Assembly (NCBI GenBank): GCA_905178155.1
Contig: CAJINV010000023.1
Location: 455,610 to 519,609, forward strand
Length of the DNA stretch: 64,000 nt
Source of the DNA: Amoebophrya sp. A120
Taxonomy: Eukaryota; Sar; Dinophyceae; Syndiniales; Amoebophryaceae
Direction of reading: 5' to 3'
The notes under the pieces are model-generated. The model ran no database searches. It was not told the origin of the DNA and worked only from the letters and a program-made list of their open reading frames with translations. Of this stretch, positions 47,901 to 58,800 are shown in pieces. Position 1 is the stretch's first letter; every line of letters begins with the position of its first letter. Position numbers and translations under genes: made by a program.

Positions 47901-48903
47901 CATTACAAGTCTTCCTGTCTTGTTTGCAAATCTGCATTACAACTCTGGTGTGGGTACGTTTTTACTCAGGATAGCAGGCCGGCCCCGATCAGCAGTCTAC
48001 CGCCGCAGCGGCCGGAGGTGGGCCACTAAAGTCGTTTGCGCTCTTCGACTCGTGGAGGATGATTAAAGACGGGTGTCTTTCCCTTTGGCGCCACAACTAC
48101 CACTATGACAAGACGACAGAACTCCTGATCGCGATCACCGTGCTTCGCCACCTCCTCGTCCCCCTATGAAAGTGCACAACTCCCCCTTCCCCTCATTTGT
48201 ATCGCATGAACAGCAATACAAGCGTCAGCAAGAATACAGGTTTTGCATAACAAATGTGGACAGAAGTGTAGTGCTATTTGGGCTGCCAGAACTCTTCATG
48301 CAGACACTGCCATGGGGCAAGGCGTCATAAATAAGGTATGTTGCATGACAAATGAGGGGGAGGGGGAGTTGTGCACTCTCATATCCCCAGTCGGCCAGGC
48401 AGGACGAGCTGCTCCAGGGAAGGAATTCCGCGGCTCTACCCCGCCCTATCAAATAAAGGAAAAATCCCCCCTCCCCATATCGCAACGAAGTTTCTGATGC
48501 TGGATTTCCGTACGCAAATCAGATTTGTCTTGCAGTAGAGGACTGCAGGCATAAGTCAAGCCTCGGTCGAGAGGTTTCGACGTAGGCACCTAGCATGACA
48601 AAAGTGGATGCTCTAAGCCCAACAGCATCACAAAACGCGGTTGGTTCTCTGGACTTGCCTTCTTGCAAGACAGACAAGATTTGAGGTCACAAATGTGCAT
48701 CACAAATTTTCAGACGGATGCGTTTTCAATATGGGGAGGGGAGATTTTTCTTTACGATACGCCCGCGCCTCTGTCTTCCACCGAGGATCAGGCTTTTGCC
48801 GGACGAACAAAAGTATGGCGTGGTCGATCGCTTTTTGCAGCAAGCCAGGTTTGCAGACATTTTGTTTCACCCCGATCCGCTGCAGTGGGTTCACAATAAC
48901 TGA
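41905..48903 (+). CDS. Membrane-anchored SGNH-hydrolase-like protein (TBL/Cas1p-N type)
   Basis: Exons: 41905-42353, 42624-42718, 43045-43076, 43404-43498, 44727-44793, 45023-45081, 45343-45379, 45700-45796, 46038-46048, 46380-46413, 46569-46592, 46891-46966, 47256-47317, 47536-47691, 47979-48164, 48389-48446, 48765-48903; 558 residues. A single signal anchor lies at about 22-38 (TWLGFSVLGILMYV). SGNH-like blocks: WVMLIGDSNIRG with the nucleophile-type GDS at 133-135; PDLVWVTHGLWM near 314-325; and FDSWRMIKDG followed by RHNYHY at 469-474, where D462 and H473 could serve as the Asp/His pair. Plant TBL proteins and the N-terminus of CASD1/Cas1p use such domains to put acetyl on glycans, while RWA-type membrane proteins supply acetyl groups; the Cas1p/RWA-like gene at 1-5574 would be the partner. 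Similarity is motif-level only, so an esterase is also possible. Confidence 0.68.
43499..44721. mobile_element. Composite family-I introner, 1223 bp
   Basis: Long inverted ends (TATAACCTGCTC... and the matching right end, about 45 bp each) and perfect TGGTC duplication enclose a purine array on the plus strand (43575-43830) that switches to pyrimidine arrays (43830-43880 and 44010-44160). Only the last about 230 bp resemble the body of an ordinary family-I copy such as 33032-33261. Confidence 0.85.
43575..44160. repeat. GAGAGGT / CACCCTCTCGCG strand-switching array
   Basis: Purine units (GAGGTCGACAGAGGT, GGCCGAGAGGGT) run to about 43825, then complementary pyrimidine units; 44018-44140 is a tidy run of CACCCTCTCGCG-type 11-13 bp units. 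The arms could form a very long hairpin. It resembles the array at 30530-30790 in composition. Confidence 0.85.
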
Positions 48904-49698
48904 TAGTTCCGATTCATTTGGAACCACGCGGGGGCACGACACAAAAGATTGAAAACGCGAAAAATCCTTTTGCGAGACAAAGATTATACTTGCTTCTTCA
49001 GATGATCACTCTTAGTAAACCCGACGTGGAAAAAAAACCGTAGAAAGAACCTATTTCAACATCTTTCAAACAACAGAGGAGTTTTTCATGCCTCCGAGTT
49101 GATGATAAATATCGGGTCGCTTTGTTGTGTTCATCCCCCTAAAGATTTAACACAAGATATGCCGTCGATCTTCTCAAAAAGCGGATCCTGCTCAGGAGAC
49201 AATAAAGAATGCCGGAGATGTTTTGGAATCCTACCGGGCCGAGGAGATGAAATATTAGTTGCAATGACTTTATTTCTACCCTACCTCATCCGGCGAACAA
49301 GCACAACAAGGTTGGCCTTCTTCTAAGTCGAGGAGGAGCTTCGTTGATTCTATTTTCATTTTATTTCACCTAGTTCCAACCAGTACATTTGACGAGTACA
49401 GTCTGTAGTTTTTTTAGAAAAATCAAAATATTATATAGCTCTAGCTAATATGAATAATGAAATATAGTAGTAGTACAATTAGACGCTCTTCGGCGTCTGG
49501 ACGTGAAATAGTAATATCGCCGGCGTCCTAGACATCACGCCGGCGCAGTTATAGTGTGGTTGTGCTGTCAATATGTTGTAAAAAACCGGTAAGAATAAGA
49601 AAGTACGATGTTTATCTAGAAATTCTTTCTCCGCGAGCAACGCGACGTCGTGGGTCGTGGAAATATCGAAATAAAGCAAAAGCGCAGGCCGCGGCGCC
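48904..49698. other. Intergenic spacer with decayed hairpin
   Basis: AT-rich, no supported frame. At about 49515-49545 the sequence CGCCGGCGTCCTAGACATCA and its partner ACGCCGGCG resemble the Helitron-like 3' hairpin with a widened loop. A stop in frame with the next gene lies at 49672-49674. Confidence 0.45.
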
Positions 49699-52600
49699 AT
49701 GCGGACGATTCACGTGGTATCGTGAGAAAAAAGTGGTACAGTTACACACTTGTTGTCAATTCAGCAACACAAATTTTTTCTGCATGCGAGGGAAAACTTG
49801 CAATGCACAGACCATATAGGCAAAACACATATGAAGAAATGAAGCTCGAAATTTATTTTTGGCATGACAGAGGTTGTCTGTCATGCTTGGCCTGCATTTT
49901 TAGACTACGTGTGTAACTGGAACACTTTTATCTCAGGATACGTAGCACTCTGCGGCTACTACATCCTGGAGCACGCGGTGTCGCTTATTTTACTGCGGCT
50001 GAGTATGCAAGAAAATAAAAACTGTGTAAGTCTGTGATGCAGAAAATGCAACACAGTTACACTTGTCATGCTCGACATGCATGATCGGCTCGCTTCCTAT
50101 GTTGTTTCCCTTCCTATCTGCGCATCACAAGTTTTTGTTCCTGTCATGGCAGACAAACTTCTTGTGATGCTGTTTTCCCAAAAGACTAACACTAACACGA
50201 CAGTTGTTTTCTTGCATACTGGGCGTGAAGGAGAAAAAAGTCGCGGTGCAGAGTGTGGTCTTGTACCAGGAGATCTATCCTGAGTAAAAACGTCCCCACA
50301 CCAGAGTCAAGATCGGGATTTTGCAACACAAACCTTGAAGTTTTGGGAGCCACGCATGACAAATTGCAGGCTGTATTGTAGTGCAGTTTAGCAAGGGAAG
50401 TCGCATTACAAATCCATCTGCTTATCCTGTTTACAGCATTACAAGTTCCAAAACACGATCGGGAATGCCTATCATGGGGATGCGCATTACAAATGCACTT
50501 GCGCTTGCGGATCTGCATGACAACTCTGGGGTGGGGACGTTTTTCAATACGATAAGATCTTCAAGGTAATCATCTGTGCCGCCGTCCTTGTCGGGCGCGC
50601 AGTTTTTTCCACCAGTCAGGACGCGCGACGCGCTCCAAGTATCATCTTCTCCCGTGCGGTGGACTTTTTGCCCCCGTTTTTGTATGCGGTGCAGAACAAC
50701 ATGGGCGTTTTCCTGCTCCTTTTCATTGACCCCGCCACCTTCCTAATCGGGATGCAGCAAAAAACCATCTGGGCGGCCATTTTCTCGTACTGCATTCTCA
50801 GTCGCGCGCAAACCAGGCGGCAGTGGGTCGCGCTCCTGCTCATGTACGTTGGCGTAATTGTCGTTCAGCTTCCCCAGATTCAGTCACTCAATGGAGGCAG
50901 CAGCAATAGCAATAACACCAACAAGGCACAACTACCACCAGCATCATCCTCTTCTTAACAAGTGCAAATATGTCTGGGTCTGGAAACTACTTGTGGTCCA
51001 TGTCAGTGAACAGAACGCGCACTGCAATGCACCGCCAAGCATGACAGATTTTCTCGTGGCTCTGTGTTGCGTATTCCGCATGAGAAACATCGTTTTTGCA
51101 TAATAGAGAAGAGGAGGTCTTCGTGGCCACGCAACACAGAGCTCAGAGCCATGCCAAACTAGCATGAGAAATCTCGCAATTTTCCAGACATCCAGGAATA
51201 TTTGCAATGCATACTTCTTCCTCGTCTGCAACGTATCGTGAGGAAAAATCGCCCCTCCCCATATCGAGACGAAGTTTCTGATGCTGGATTTCCGTACACA
51301 AATGCGCACTGTCTTGCAGTAAGGCATCGCAGCCAGATCCGCAGCGTAGGTACTGGGGGCGCTTGGGTGTAGGTGTTTAGCATTACAAATGGCTGCTCCC
51401 TAGGCCCAACAGCATGCCAAATCGCTTCCATAATGGTGCGGAAGCCTCTGCGCTTGTCTTCTTGCAAGACAGACGTGATTTGTGGCCTCAAATCAGCAAC
51501 AGAAAGGCACCGCTTCGATATGGGGAGGGGGGATTTTTCCTCTCAATACAACGCCAACAACAACTACAAGTGCGGGAGAAATCACCGTCGCTGCAGAGGT
51601 GCTGTGCTTCGCGTATCAAAAGGAAAAATCCCCCCTCCCCATATCGAAACGAGGTTTCTGATGCTGGATTTCCGTACACAAATCAGATTTGTCTTGCAGT
51701 AGAGGACTGCAGGCATATGTCAAGCCCCAGTCGAGAGGTTTTGACGTAGGCGCGCCTAGCATGACAACCGTGTATGCTCTAAGCCCAACAGCATCACAAA
51801 CCACCTGCAAAACGCGGAGCGCTTTCTGGACTTGCCTTCTTGCAAGACAGACAGGATTTGAGGTCACAAATGCGCATCACAAATTTTCAGACGGATACGT
51901 TTTCGATATGGGGAGCGGGGATTCTTCCCCGGGATATCGCGGGCTTGTTCCTCACGTCCCTCGCGAACGGTCTCGCGGGCGTGTGCACTGAGAAGCTGCT
52001 CGTCGACCGCACGGTGTCCTACTGGGACAGGAACCTGAATTTTGCGGTAAGTAGCGTGATTCTGTGCGAAGTTGTATCAAAAGGAAAAATCCCCCCTCCC
52101 CATATCAAAACGAGGTTTCTGATGCCGGATTTGCATACACAAATCAGATTTGTGTTGCTGGAGAGGTCTGCAGGCCCCTATCGAGCCTGAGGAGAGAGGT
52201 TTTTGCCTAGACGCTTAGCATGAAAAACGTCCGCTCTGTAGGCCCAACAGCATGACAAACCGCCCGGATGAAGCGGCGGCGCCTGTGGCGTTGCCTTCTT
52301 GCAAGACAGATGCGATTTGTGGTCACAAATCAGCAACACAAATTCCCGAAAACGCACCTCGTCAATATGGGGAGGAGCGGTTTTTCCTTACGATAAGTTG
52401 GCGTGGTGCTCAAGCTCGTGCTTGGGAGCTACGCAAAATCTACCAAGTGCAAAAATGTCTGGGTCTGGAAGAATGCAACTTGTGATGCTGCATTTGGATT
52501 CCAAGAAAATCTGTATTGCATGAGTACCAAAGGGAATGCAGTTTTTGCTACGCTGAGAAGGCATTTGTCATGCGGAATAGGCATCAAGAAGCCTTCAAAA

Positions 52601-55600
52601 AATCTGTATTGCTAGGGTATGCATCACAGACATCATGGCTCATGCAAAACGTGCATGACAAGTGTCAGAATCTTCCAGACCCAGACATTTTTACAGTTGA
52701 TAAAATCCGCGCCGGCGCCTTCGCTTTCGGAAATCGGCAAGCAAGTGCTCCTGCCTAGCACGGAAGGGTTCCCCTGGTACCTACTACGATGAAAAATGCC
52801 CCGTCCCCATATCAAAACGGAAATCTGTGATGCAGATTTGTGGTCACAAATCAGCTTTGTAATGCTAGAAGGCAAAAGATGCGGACTGCAGTGCTGCCAC
52901 CTAGCGTGGGAAATCCTTGCTGCTCCAGCATGACAGGAGGCAACTGGAAGTGGGAAACAGCATGACAGATTGCCTGCAATTCAGGCCGCAGCTGCGTCGC
53001 TTGGCCTTCTAGCAATACAAGTCGATTTGTGTACTCAAGTACAGCATCACAAATTTCCTTTCCGATATGGGGTGGGGGCTTTTTTCACATTGATAGTGCC
53101 TCTGGCTTTCCATCCTGCTGCAGGCAAGCGGAGGGATTTGTTGCGGCCTCATCATTCGCGAGTTCAACATCGTGCAAAAGGACTTCATGAACGCCATCTC
53201 GCTCATCCTCACGGTTCTCATCACCTATCAAAAGGAAAAATCCCCCCTCCCCATATCAAAACGAAATTTGTGATGCTGGATTTGAGTACACAAATCAGGT
53301 TTGTCTTGTAGTAGAGCACTGCAGGCACATACGAAGCCCGAGCAAGGAGGTTTTGACATAGGCGCCCAGCATGGCAAACGTCTACGCTGTAGGACCAACA
53401 GCATCACAAACCGCCTGCATTATGCGGCGGAGCCTGTGGAGTTGCCTTCTTGCAAGACAGAGCCGATTTGTGGTCACAAATCAGCATTGCAAATTTTCTG
53501 AGGCGTGTCTTTTCGATATGGGGAGGGAACATTTTCCCTCACGATATCACCGGCATCGTGTTCCGCGACGAGATCCACTGGCTGGTGCCGTATGAACTGC
53601 AAAAGTATCGTACTTTTGTATACATTGCATTACAAATTGACTTAGCATTACAAATTAAATTTGTGATGCGGATTTGCCTATAACAAAAAGATTTGTAATG
53701 CACAAACGCGATTAGTACGTGACTGCGATACTTTTGCAGTTCATATGCCGGTGGGCGCGGTGATTGTCACCCTCGCCACGTTATGGATTGCACATATCCC
53801 TGGATGTCGGGAAGATTGCAGCTTGTGATCTGCATTTGGAAGATTCTAAAAAAAAGTGTATTGCATGAGCAGCAAGAGGAATCAGATTTTTGCTAGTACG
53901 CGGACAGGGCATTTGTCATGCGGGATAGGCAACATCAAGAAGCCCTCAGTAGAATATTTATATTTGTGATGCTAGCACAGACAATAAACTTGCATTCTTC
54001 CAGACCCAGATCGATATTTGCAGTTGATGCACATGTCTGTACAAGAGCACAAGGCCTATTCATCTCGGATCCCTCTGCAGCTGCAGCCGGGGCGGCCTCG
54101 GGGAGAACAAAGAACGACAAGGTTTCTACTACTTGCTGCCGACCTTCCAGCTCGGCCTTTGCGTAGCTTTTCTGAGCGCCGTGGCGGCGATAAAATTTGC
54201 TGGCATTTTTGAAACCAGCAGCGTCGCCGTGTTAGGATCTACTTCTTCATCTTCATCGCAACATCTGTCGTATAATAATGGGGGCAAAAGTAGTGTTGCT
54301 GATCCTCTGGCAGCAAGGCTGGTGGTATATCACCCCAGAATTATCAAAGTGCAAAAAGCCCCCACGACCCCATAGTACTCAAAAGACAATTTGTGTATGC
54401 TGGATTTGTTTAAACACAAACGAACTCTGTATTGCAGCAAGAGCCTGTCTGCATATTCTAAGCCCATTTGGGTACTACTACGCCTCCGGCTAGCAGCTGA
54501 GCATGAGAAACAAGTCTTTGACATAGGCGAAACGCATGACAGACTCGCTGCACAATGCGCCACATGGGTGCTGTTTGCCTGGTACGCAAGACAGAGCTGA
54601 TTTGCGGCCACAAATCAGCATCGCAAATTTCCTTTTCGATATGGGCAGTAGGGGGGATTTTTCCTGACGATAAGAATCAAGAACTCGCAAGTGGTCAACA
54701 GAAGGACAGCTGCATTGATGACAGAGACAGCAGTATGCAAGGAAAAAACTGCGTAAGCGTAACTTTGTCTTGCAGATGTTGCAATACAGTCACGCTTGTC
54801 ATGCTGAACATGCATCAGAGGCTATTTTCCTACGTGTTTTCGCGTACTAGCTACGCATGGCAGGTTTTCTCTGTCGTGCAAAACAAATCTGTGATGCTGT
54901 TCCTGCAAAAAAGTTACACTTACACATTTTTTTTCTTGGATAAGCAGGCAGCTCGGGCGGGGGCATCAACATCAACAACGAAGAGGCTATCAACTGCAAA
55001 AGCGTCTGGGTCTGGAAGGCTGCAACTTGTAATGCTAGCTCTCCATACCTAGGAAATCTGTATTGCATAACCAACAAAAGTCGCAGCCTCTTTTGCACAG
55101 GCAGAAACGCAGTTTCTCATGCGGATTTCCTACGAGAAAGCGTTCTCAAAAGTTGTCATGCTGTGATGCATTTGGAACTGGTTTCCAGACCCAGACATTT
55201 TTGCAATTCATAGAGGCAGCACGCGGACAACTAGTCGCACGACTAGTAGACTCTTTATCAAATGTAAAAATGTCTGGGTCTGGAAGGATGTAACTTGTGA
55301 TGCTGCGTTTGGATTCCAAAAACATCTGTATTGCATGAGTACCAAAGGGAATGCAGTTTTTGCTACGCTGAGAAGGCATTTGTCATGCGGAATAGGCATC
55401 AAGAAGCCCTCAAAAAATCTGTATTGCTAGGGTATGCATCACAGACATCATGGCTCATGCAAAATGTGCATGACAAGTTTCAGAATCTTCCAGATTCAGA
55501 CATTTTTACAGTTGATACTCTTCCCCACATCATGACCACCTTCATCAAGGGGGCCATAGTATCTTCGAAGTGAAAGACCAGTACGACACGGCAGGACGGT

Positions 55601-55671
55601 CCAGCGTTGTTGACCAGACAGCCCACACTACAGCGCTGATGACGCAGCTTCTGCTCCTAGCAAATAACTAA
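49699..55671 (+). CDS. SLC35A-type nucleotide-sugar transporter
   Basis: Exons: 49699-49717, 49946-50003, 50224-50275, 50560-50955, 51219-51233, 51554-51613, 51942-52074, 52401-52440, 52708-52781, 53101-53225, 53552-53590, 53751-53781, 54035-54341, 54678-54733, 54948-54987, 55218-55255, 55523-55671; 543 residues. Starts MRTIHVALCGYYILEHAVSL. The exon 50560-50955 holds the clearest SLC35A block: FLPPFLYAVQNNMGVFLLLF, then MQQKTIWAAIFSYCI and RRQWVALLLMYVGVIVVQLP. Later parts fit the second half: FAGLFLTSLANGLAGVCTEK, IREFNIVQKDFMNAISLILT and LLPTFQLGLCVAFLSAVAAI. A Ser/Asn-rich loop follows the first half, and the C-terminal tail is polar and His/Asp-rich. It should sit in Golgi or ER membranes and exchange a nucleotide sugar for the nucleoside monophosphate. 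Not a recent duplicate of the 25506 gene: intron positions and loops differ. Confidence 0.82.
49718..55517. mobile_element. 16 introners in the second SLC35A gene
   Basis: 49718-49940 F-type CGTGG/CGTAG; 50004-50218 F CTGAG/CTGGG; 50276-50554 D AGATC; 50956-51213 A, left end TAAC, CTTCT; 51234-51548 C CAACG; 51614-51936 C TCGCG; 52075-52395 C AGTTG; 52441-52702 A, left end TACC, AAATC; 52782-53095 C, left end TACT, GTACC/GTGCC; 53226-53546 C TCACC; 53591-53745 B TGCCG; 53782-54029 A-variant CACGT/CACAT; 54342-54672 C AGAAT; 54734-54942 F AGCAG; 54988-55212 A GAGGC; 55256-55517 A CTCTT. The copies at 52441 and 55256 are nearly identical over long stretches, suggesting recent spread. Confidence 0.9.
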
Positions 55672-55869
55672 GAAGTTCTTGTCTAGGTGGTTTCTACGAT
55701 TTACTTTACACTGACAGGAAAATTCATTTTTTCTGTGTTCGACCTTCAACGATTTAGGATTTACAAACATATGCATATGCATCCCAGGGCCAGGAGATCG
55801 TGATGATCGATGGAGATCTGCATATAATACTCAGTACAGGATATAATTACAGCTGATTCTGATCAGCAC

Positions 55870-58800
55870 CTATAGATGGTTTATATCGTTCAAAAAAAAC
55901 TCCAAAGCTTTAGTTTCTTTCTCGTAAAAATATCCGTGGTTGATTTGCTTGCTCAGCAACATCCTTGGTATAGTACTACTTTTTGCCAAAAGTAGTAGTA
56001 AAGAGCTGCCTGCTTCAAAACGCATCTGGTCGTGCCTCCAGAACGAGATATTTATTTCAGTGTGATGTCGTGAGGTGAGTATAAGACAAAGGCCATCGCC
56101 CTGACTCCCTGTCAAGGGTAGACACCAATCAAAAGAAAATCACCGGCCGTGCCGCAGCGGACCCGCAGACATCCCGGCTAAATAGTAAGGGGCATTGCCT
56201 AGGCGTGCCGCGAGCCCCCGGCCCAGCACGGCGCGCCTGCTTCCGCGGCGCCGGCGCCATTTTTTTGCGCTGCCCCGGAAGCTAATCTCGGCACACTTTT
56301 GTCCGCTTTTTTTTCTTTTGAAAAGTGCGGCCCGCGCTGCCACTTTTGCTGCCACAATTAGCTGCCACAAATTTCAAAAACGCCCACTTTTGCTCCGGAA
56401 AAAAATGCCCAGAAATTGCGCCACAATTTGCTGCCACAATTCGACCACGCAAAAACGCTCCTGATTTCCTGTACAAAAATTGTGGCAGGTTGGGCGCAGC
56501 GATTTGTGGCAATATTTGTGGGCATTTTTTTTGCGCCGGGGGACGATGAAAAAGATGGTCGCGTGGGCGGTTTCTGGAAGCCCGAAAATGCTCATTTGTG
56601 GAACTACTGAAAAGCGTGCGAAACGGGTTGCGTGCCTCCCTTCCCACTCCCGTCTCCACAGCTACGGTCTGCGTGGAGGACTGGCCGATACTCACGGCGG
56701 GCGAGGCAGACAGGGCATTTTGATTTTTCTTCGAAGTACACATGCAGTCCAAAGCCTGCCAACCCGGTGCCAGGAGACAGCGCAGCGGCTGTCATGGCAC
56801 AGGGAACACACGACAGGCCGCCAAAAGTCAACAAAACCAGGCGGGCAAGCTCGTCTTCATATCTGCCAGTAGCGCTAGCAGTGGGCTTCACCCTTTTGGG
56901 CCGGCCTTCTTCTTCTTTTTTCTACAGGTGCTCTCCCGTTTATGCACAACTTTTGTTATTCTTTCGCGCCGCCCCACCTCGCTTCCATCGCCATGGCTGC
57001 TAATGCTCTCAGACACATCGATGGAGAAAGCAACAGCAGCGCATGGGCAGGGAGTACGTCTCTCCTACTTCTCGCTTCCTCGGACTCGGAATCGCGAAAC
57101 GGTATCTCAGGGAAAGCCAAAAATACGGGCTGCCAAAATGTGTGGCGCGTATTCTACACCCCTTGATCGAAGTTCTAAAATGTGGGCATTTTTTTGGACA
57201 AAAATCTGTGAGCGATATGGCCCGGGACCATCCATATGACTCCAGAACGACATATTTATTTCAGTGTGATGTCGTGAAGTGAGTATAAGATTTTACGGTA
57301 CTTCAAAGGCATACAAGCGGGCAAGCGCAAAAGAGATCTGCATAGGCGTAGAGATACAGCTTAGTACTTAGCTAGCTACCCGAAAGCCAGGAGAAAAGTG
57401 TCCTCAGGAGCAGCCGCGGTCATGGATTCAGTCCTTGGCACTGTGGCCTCATGGTACAGGACACGCAAGGCCTTGGCCGCGACTTTGGTGTATGGGCAGG
57501 GCCTTCGGGATAAGTCAGCGACATTCTGACGGGTTCGCCTAGAAGCGGCAGTCTGAAACGCGCGCCGCCTCGGGACATGTCCCGCCCTGGCTTTGGAAGT
57601 GCCCCAAGCGGCAAATACAGAGTACGCGGACACCTTCAGCGCCCTTGAATTTATTCCCCGCCCGGCTCTGCAAGTCTCCGTCTTGGCCGAGTTCACACTT
57701 CTGTTTCGTGTTATTATTGCCGGCACCTTGGGGCCATGTTTCTTTTTGAATTCCATCGCCCCCGCCAATTTCTTTTTGAATTCCGTTCCGGCCGCCAATT
57801 TCTTTTTGAAATTGCTTAGGCCAGCCAATTTCCTTTTGAAATTGGGCACTCTGCGAGATCGCTCTGGTATTGGTGTGGTCTGTGGCGTGGCGTATTTGAT
57901 GTTAGGCACCAGGAAGGCCCGATCAATCGAGAGGCGAGGTTGCATCTGGGCCACCTTTCGGCCGCCTCGGGAATGGAATTGTGTTGGCCCCATGCGTGGT
58001 GGCTTTGGGCGGATGTGGTGTCTGTCAGCTGGATTTTCGAAGGGCCCTGGCGGTTCAATCTTGAGCCGCCATGCCATGGCCCAGAGCTTGTGGCCGTGCT
58101 AATTCCAAGCCAAACACCCTCCCAAACTAATGAGACGCATTTAAGTGGTGGCGTTGCGTTTTTCAAGCGAAATGCTCCGTGTAAGTACATGGCATAGGGC
58201 TTGCGAATGGTCCACAACCGGGGCGCGTCGATATTTATTTCAGTGTGATGTCGTGAGGTGAGTATAAGAAGAGTCATGTCAATATCTGGTGTTCCACCTG
58301 TGCGGCCCTCCAGTAATTTTGTAATTCGCGAAACAACCATCCACGCAACATGCGCCAAAATCCAGCCCCTAGGCGCCAGCGCCCTGGACTCTCCTAGTGT
58401 GGCTCAGGGCGATGGGGCGCAGGCGGGTGGTGTGGCTAGAAGCGTTGGAACACACGCAGGCGGCTGGCTTGGCCATGGGAGCTCGCAGAGCGAACAGCCC
58501 CACAGCTCGCGCCCAGATCCAGCCGCCTGCATTTCAGCGCCCACCTTTGGCCCTTCTGGCGAGGCTCAGAGCACTAGAACATAGGCGGAAGGTTTGGCCA
58601 CGGGGGCTCGCAGAGTGAGCGAACATCTGCGCCCCTTGCGCTCAAATTAGTTCGGCCGCCTAAACTCCGGCGCCCGCTCTGGACTCTCCAGGCAAGACTT
58701 GGCTTGCCAGAGCGACCTCGCTCGCAAAGAGAGCATCTGCGCCACTTGCGCCCCGATCGATGTCGCCGACTACACTCCAACGCCGCTGATTCTTCTCGCG

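Larger units (their letters stand above)
42354..48759. mobile_element. 16 introners in the SGNH-like gene
   Basis: 42354-42613 A, 10-bp repeat TGATCAGCCC in place of the right tip; 42719-43039 C GGCGA; 43077-43398 C GCTTG; 43499-44721 I composite TGGTC; 44794-45017 F-type CGACA; 45082-45337 A CTCAC; 45380-45694 C CCTTA/CTTTA; 45797-46032 E CGCGA; 46049-46374 J CGCCG; 46414-46563 B GATGT; 46593-46885 D CACCG; 46967-47250 D CGCGG/CACGG; 47318-47530 F AAGAA, ending ATG instead of ATA; 47692-47973 D GCAGG; 48165-48383 G CCCCC/TCCCC; 48447-48759 C CGCCC. Confidence 0.9.
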
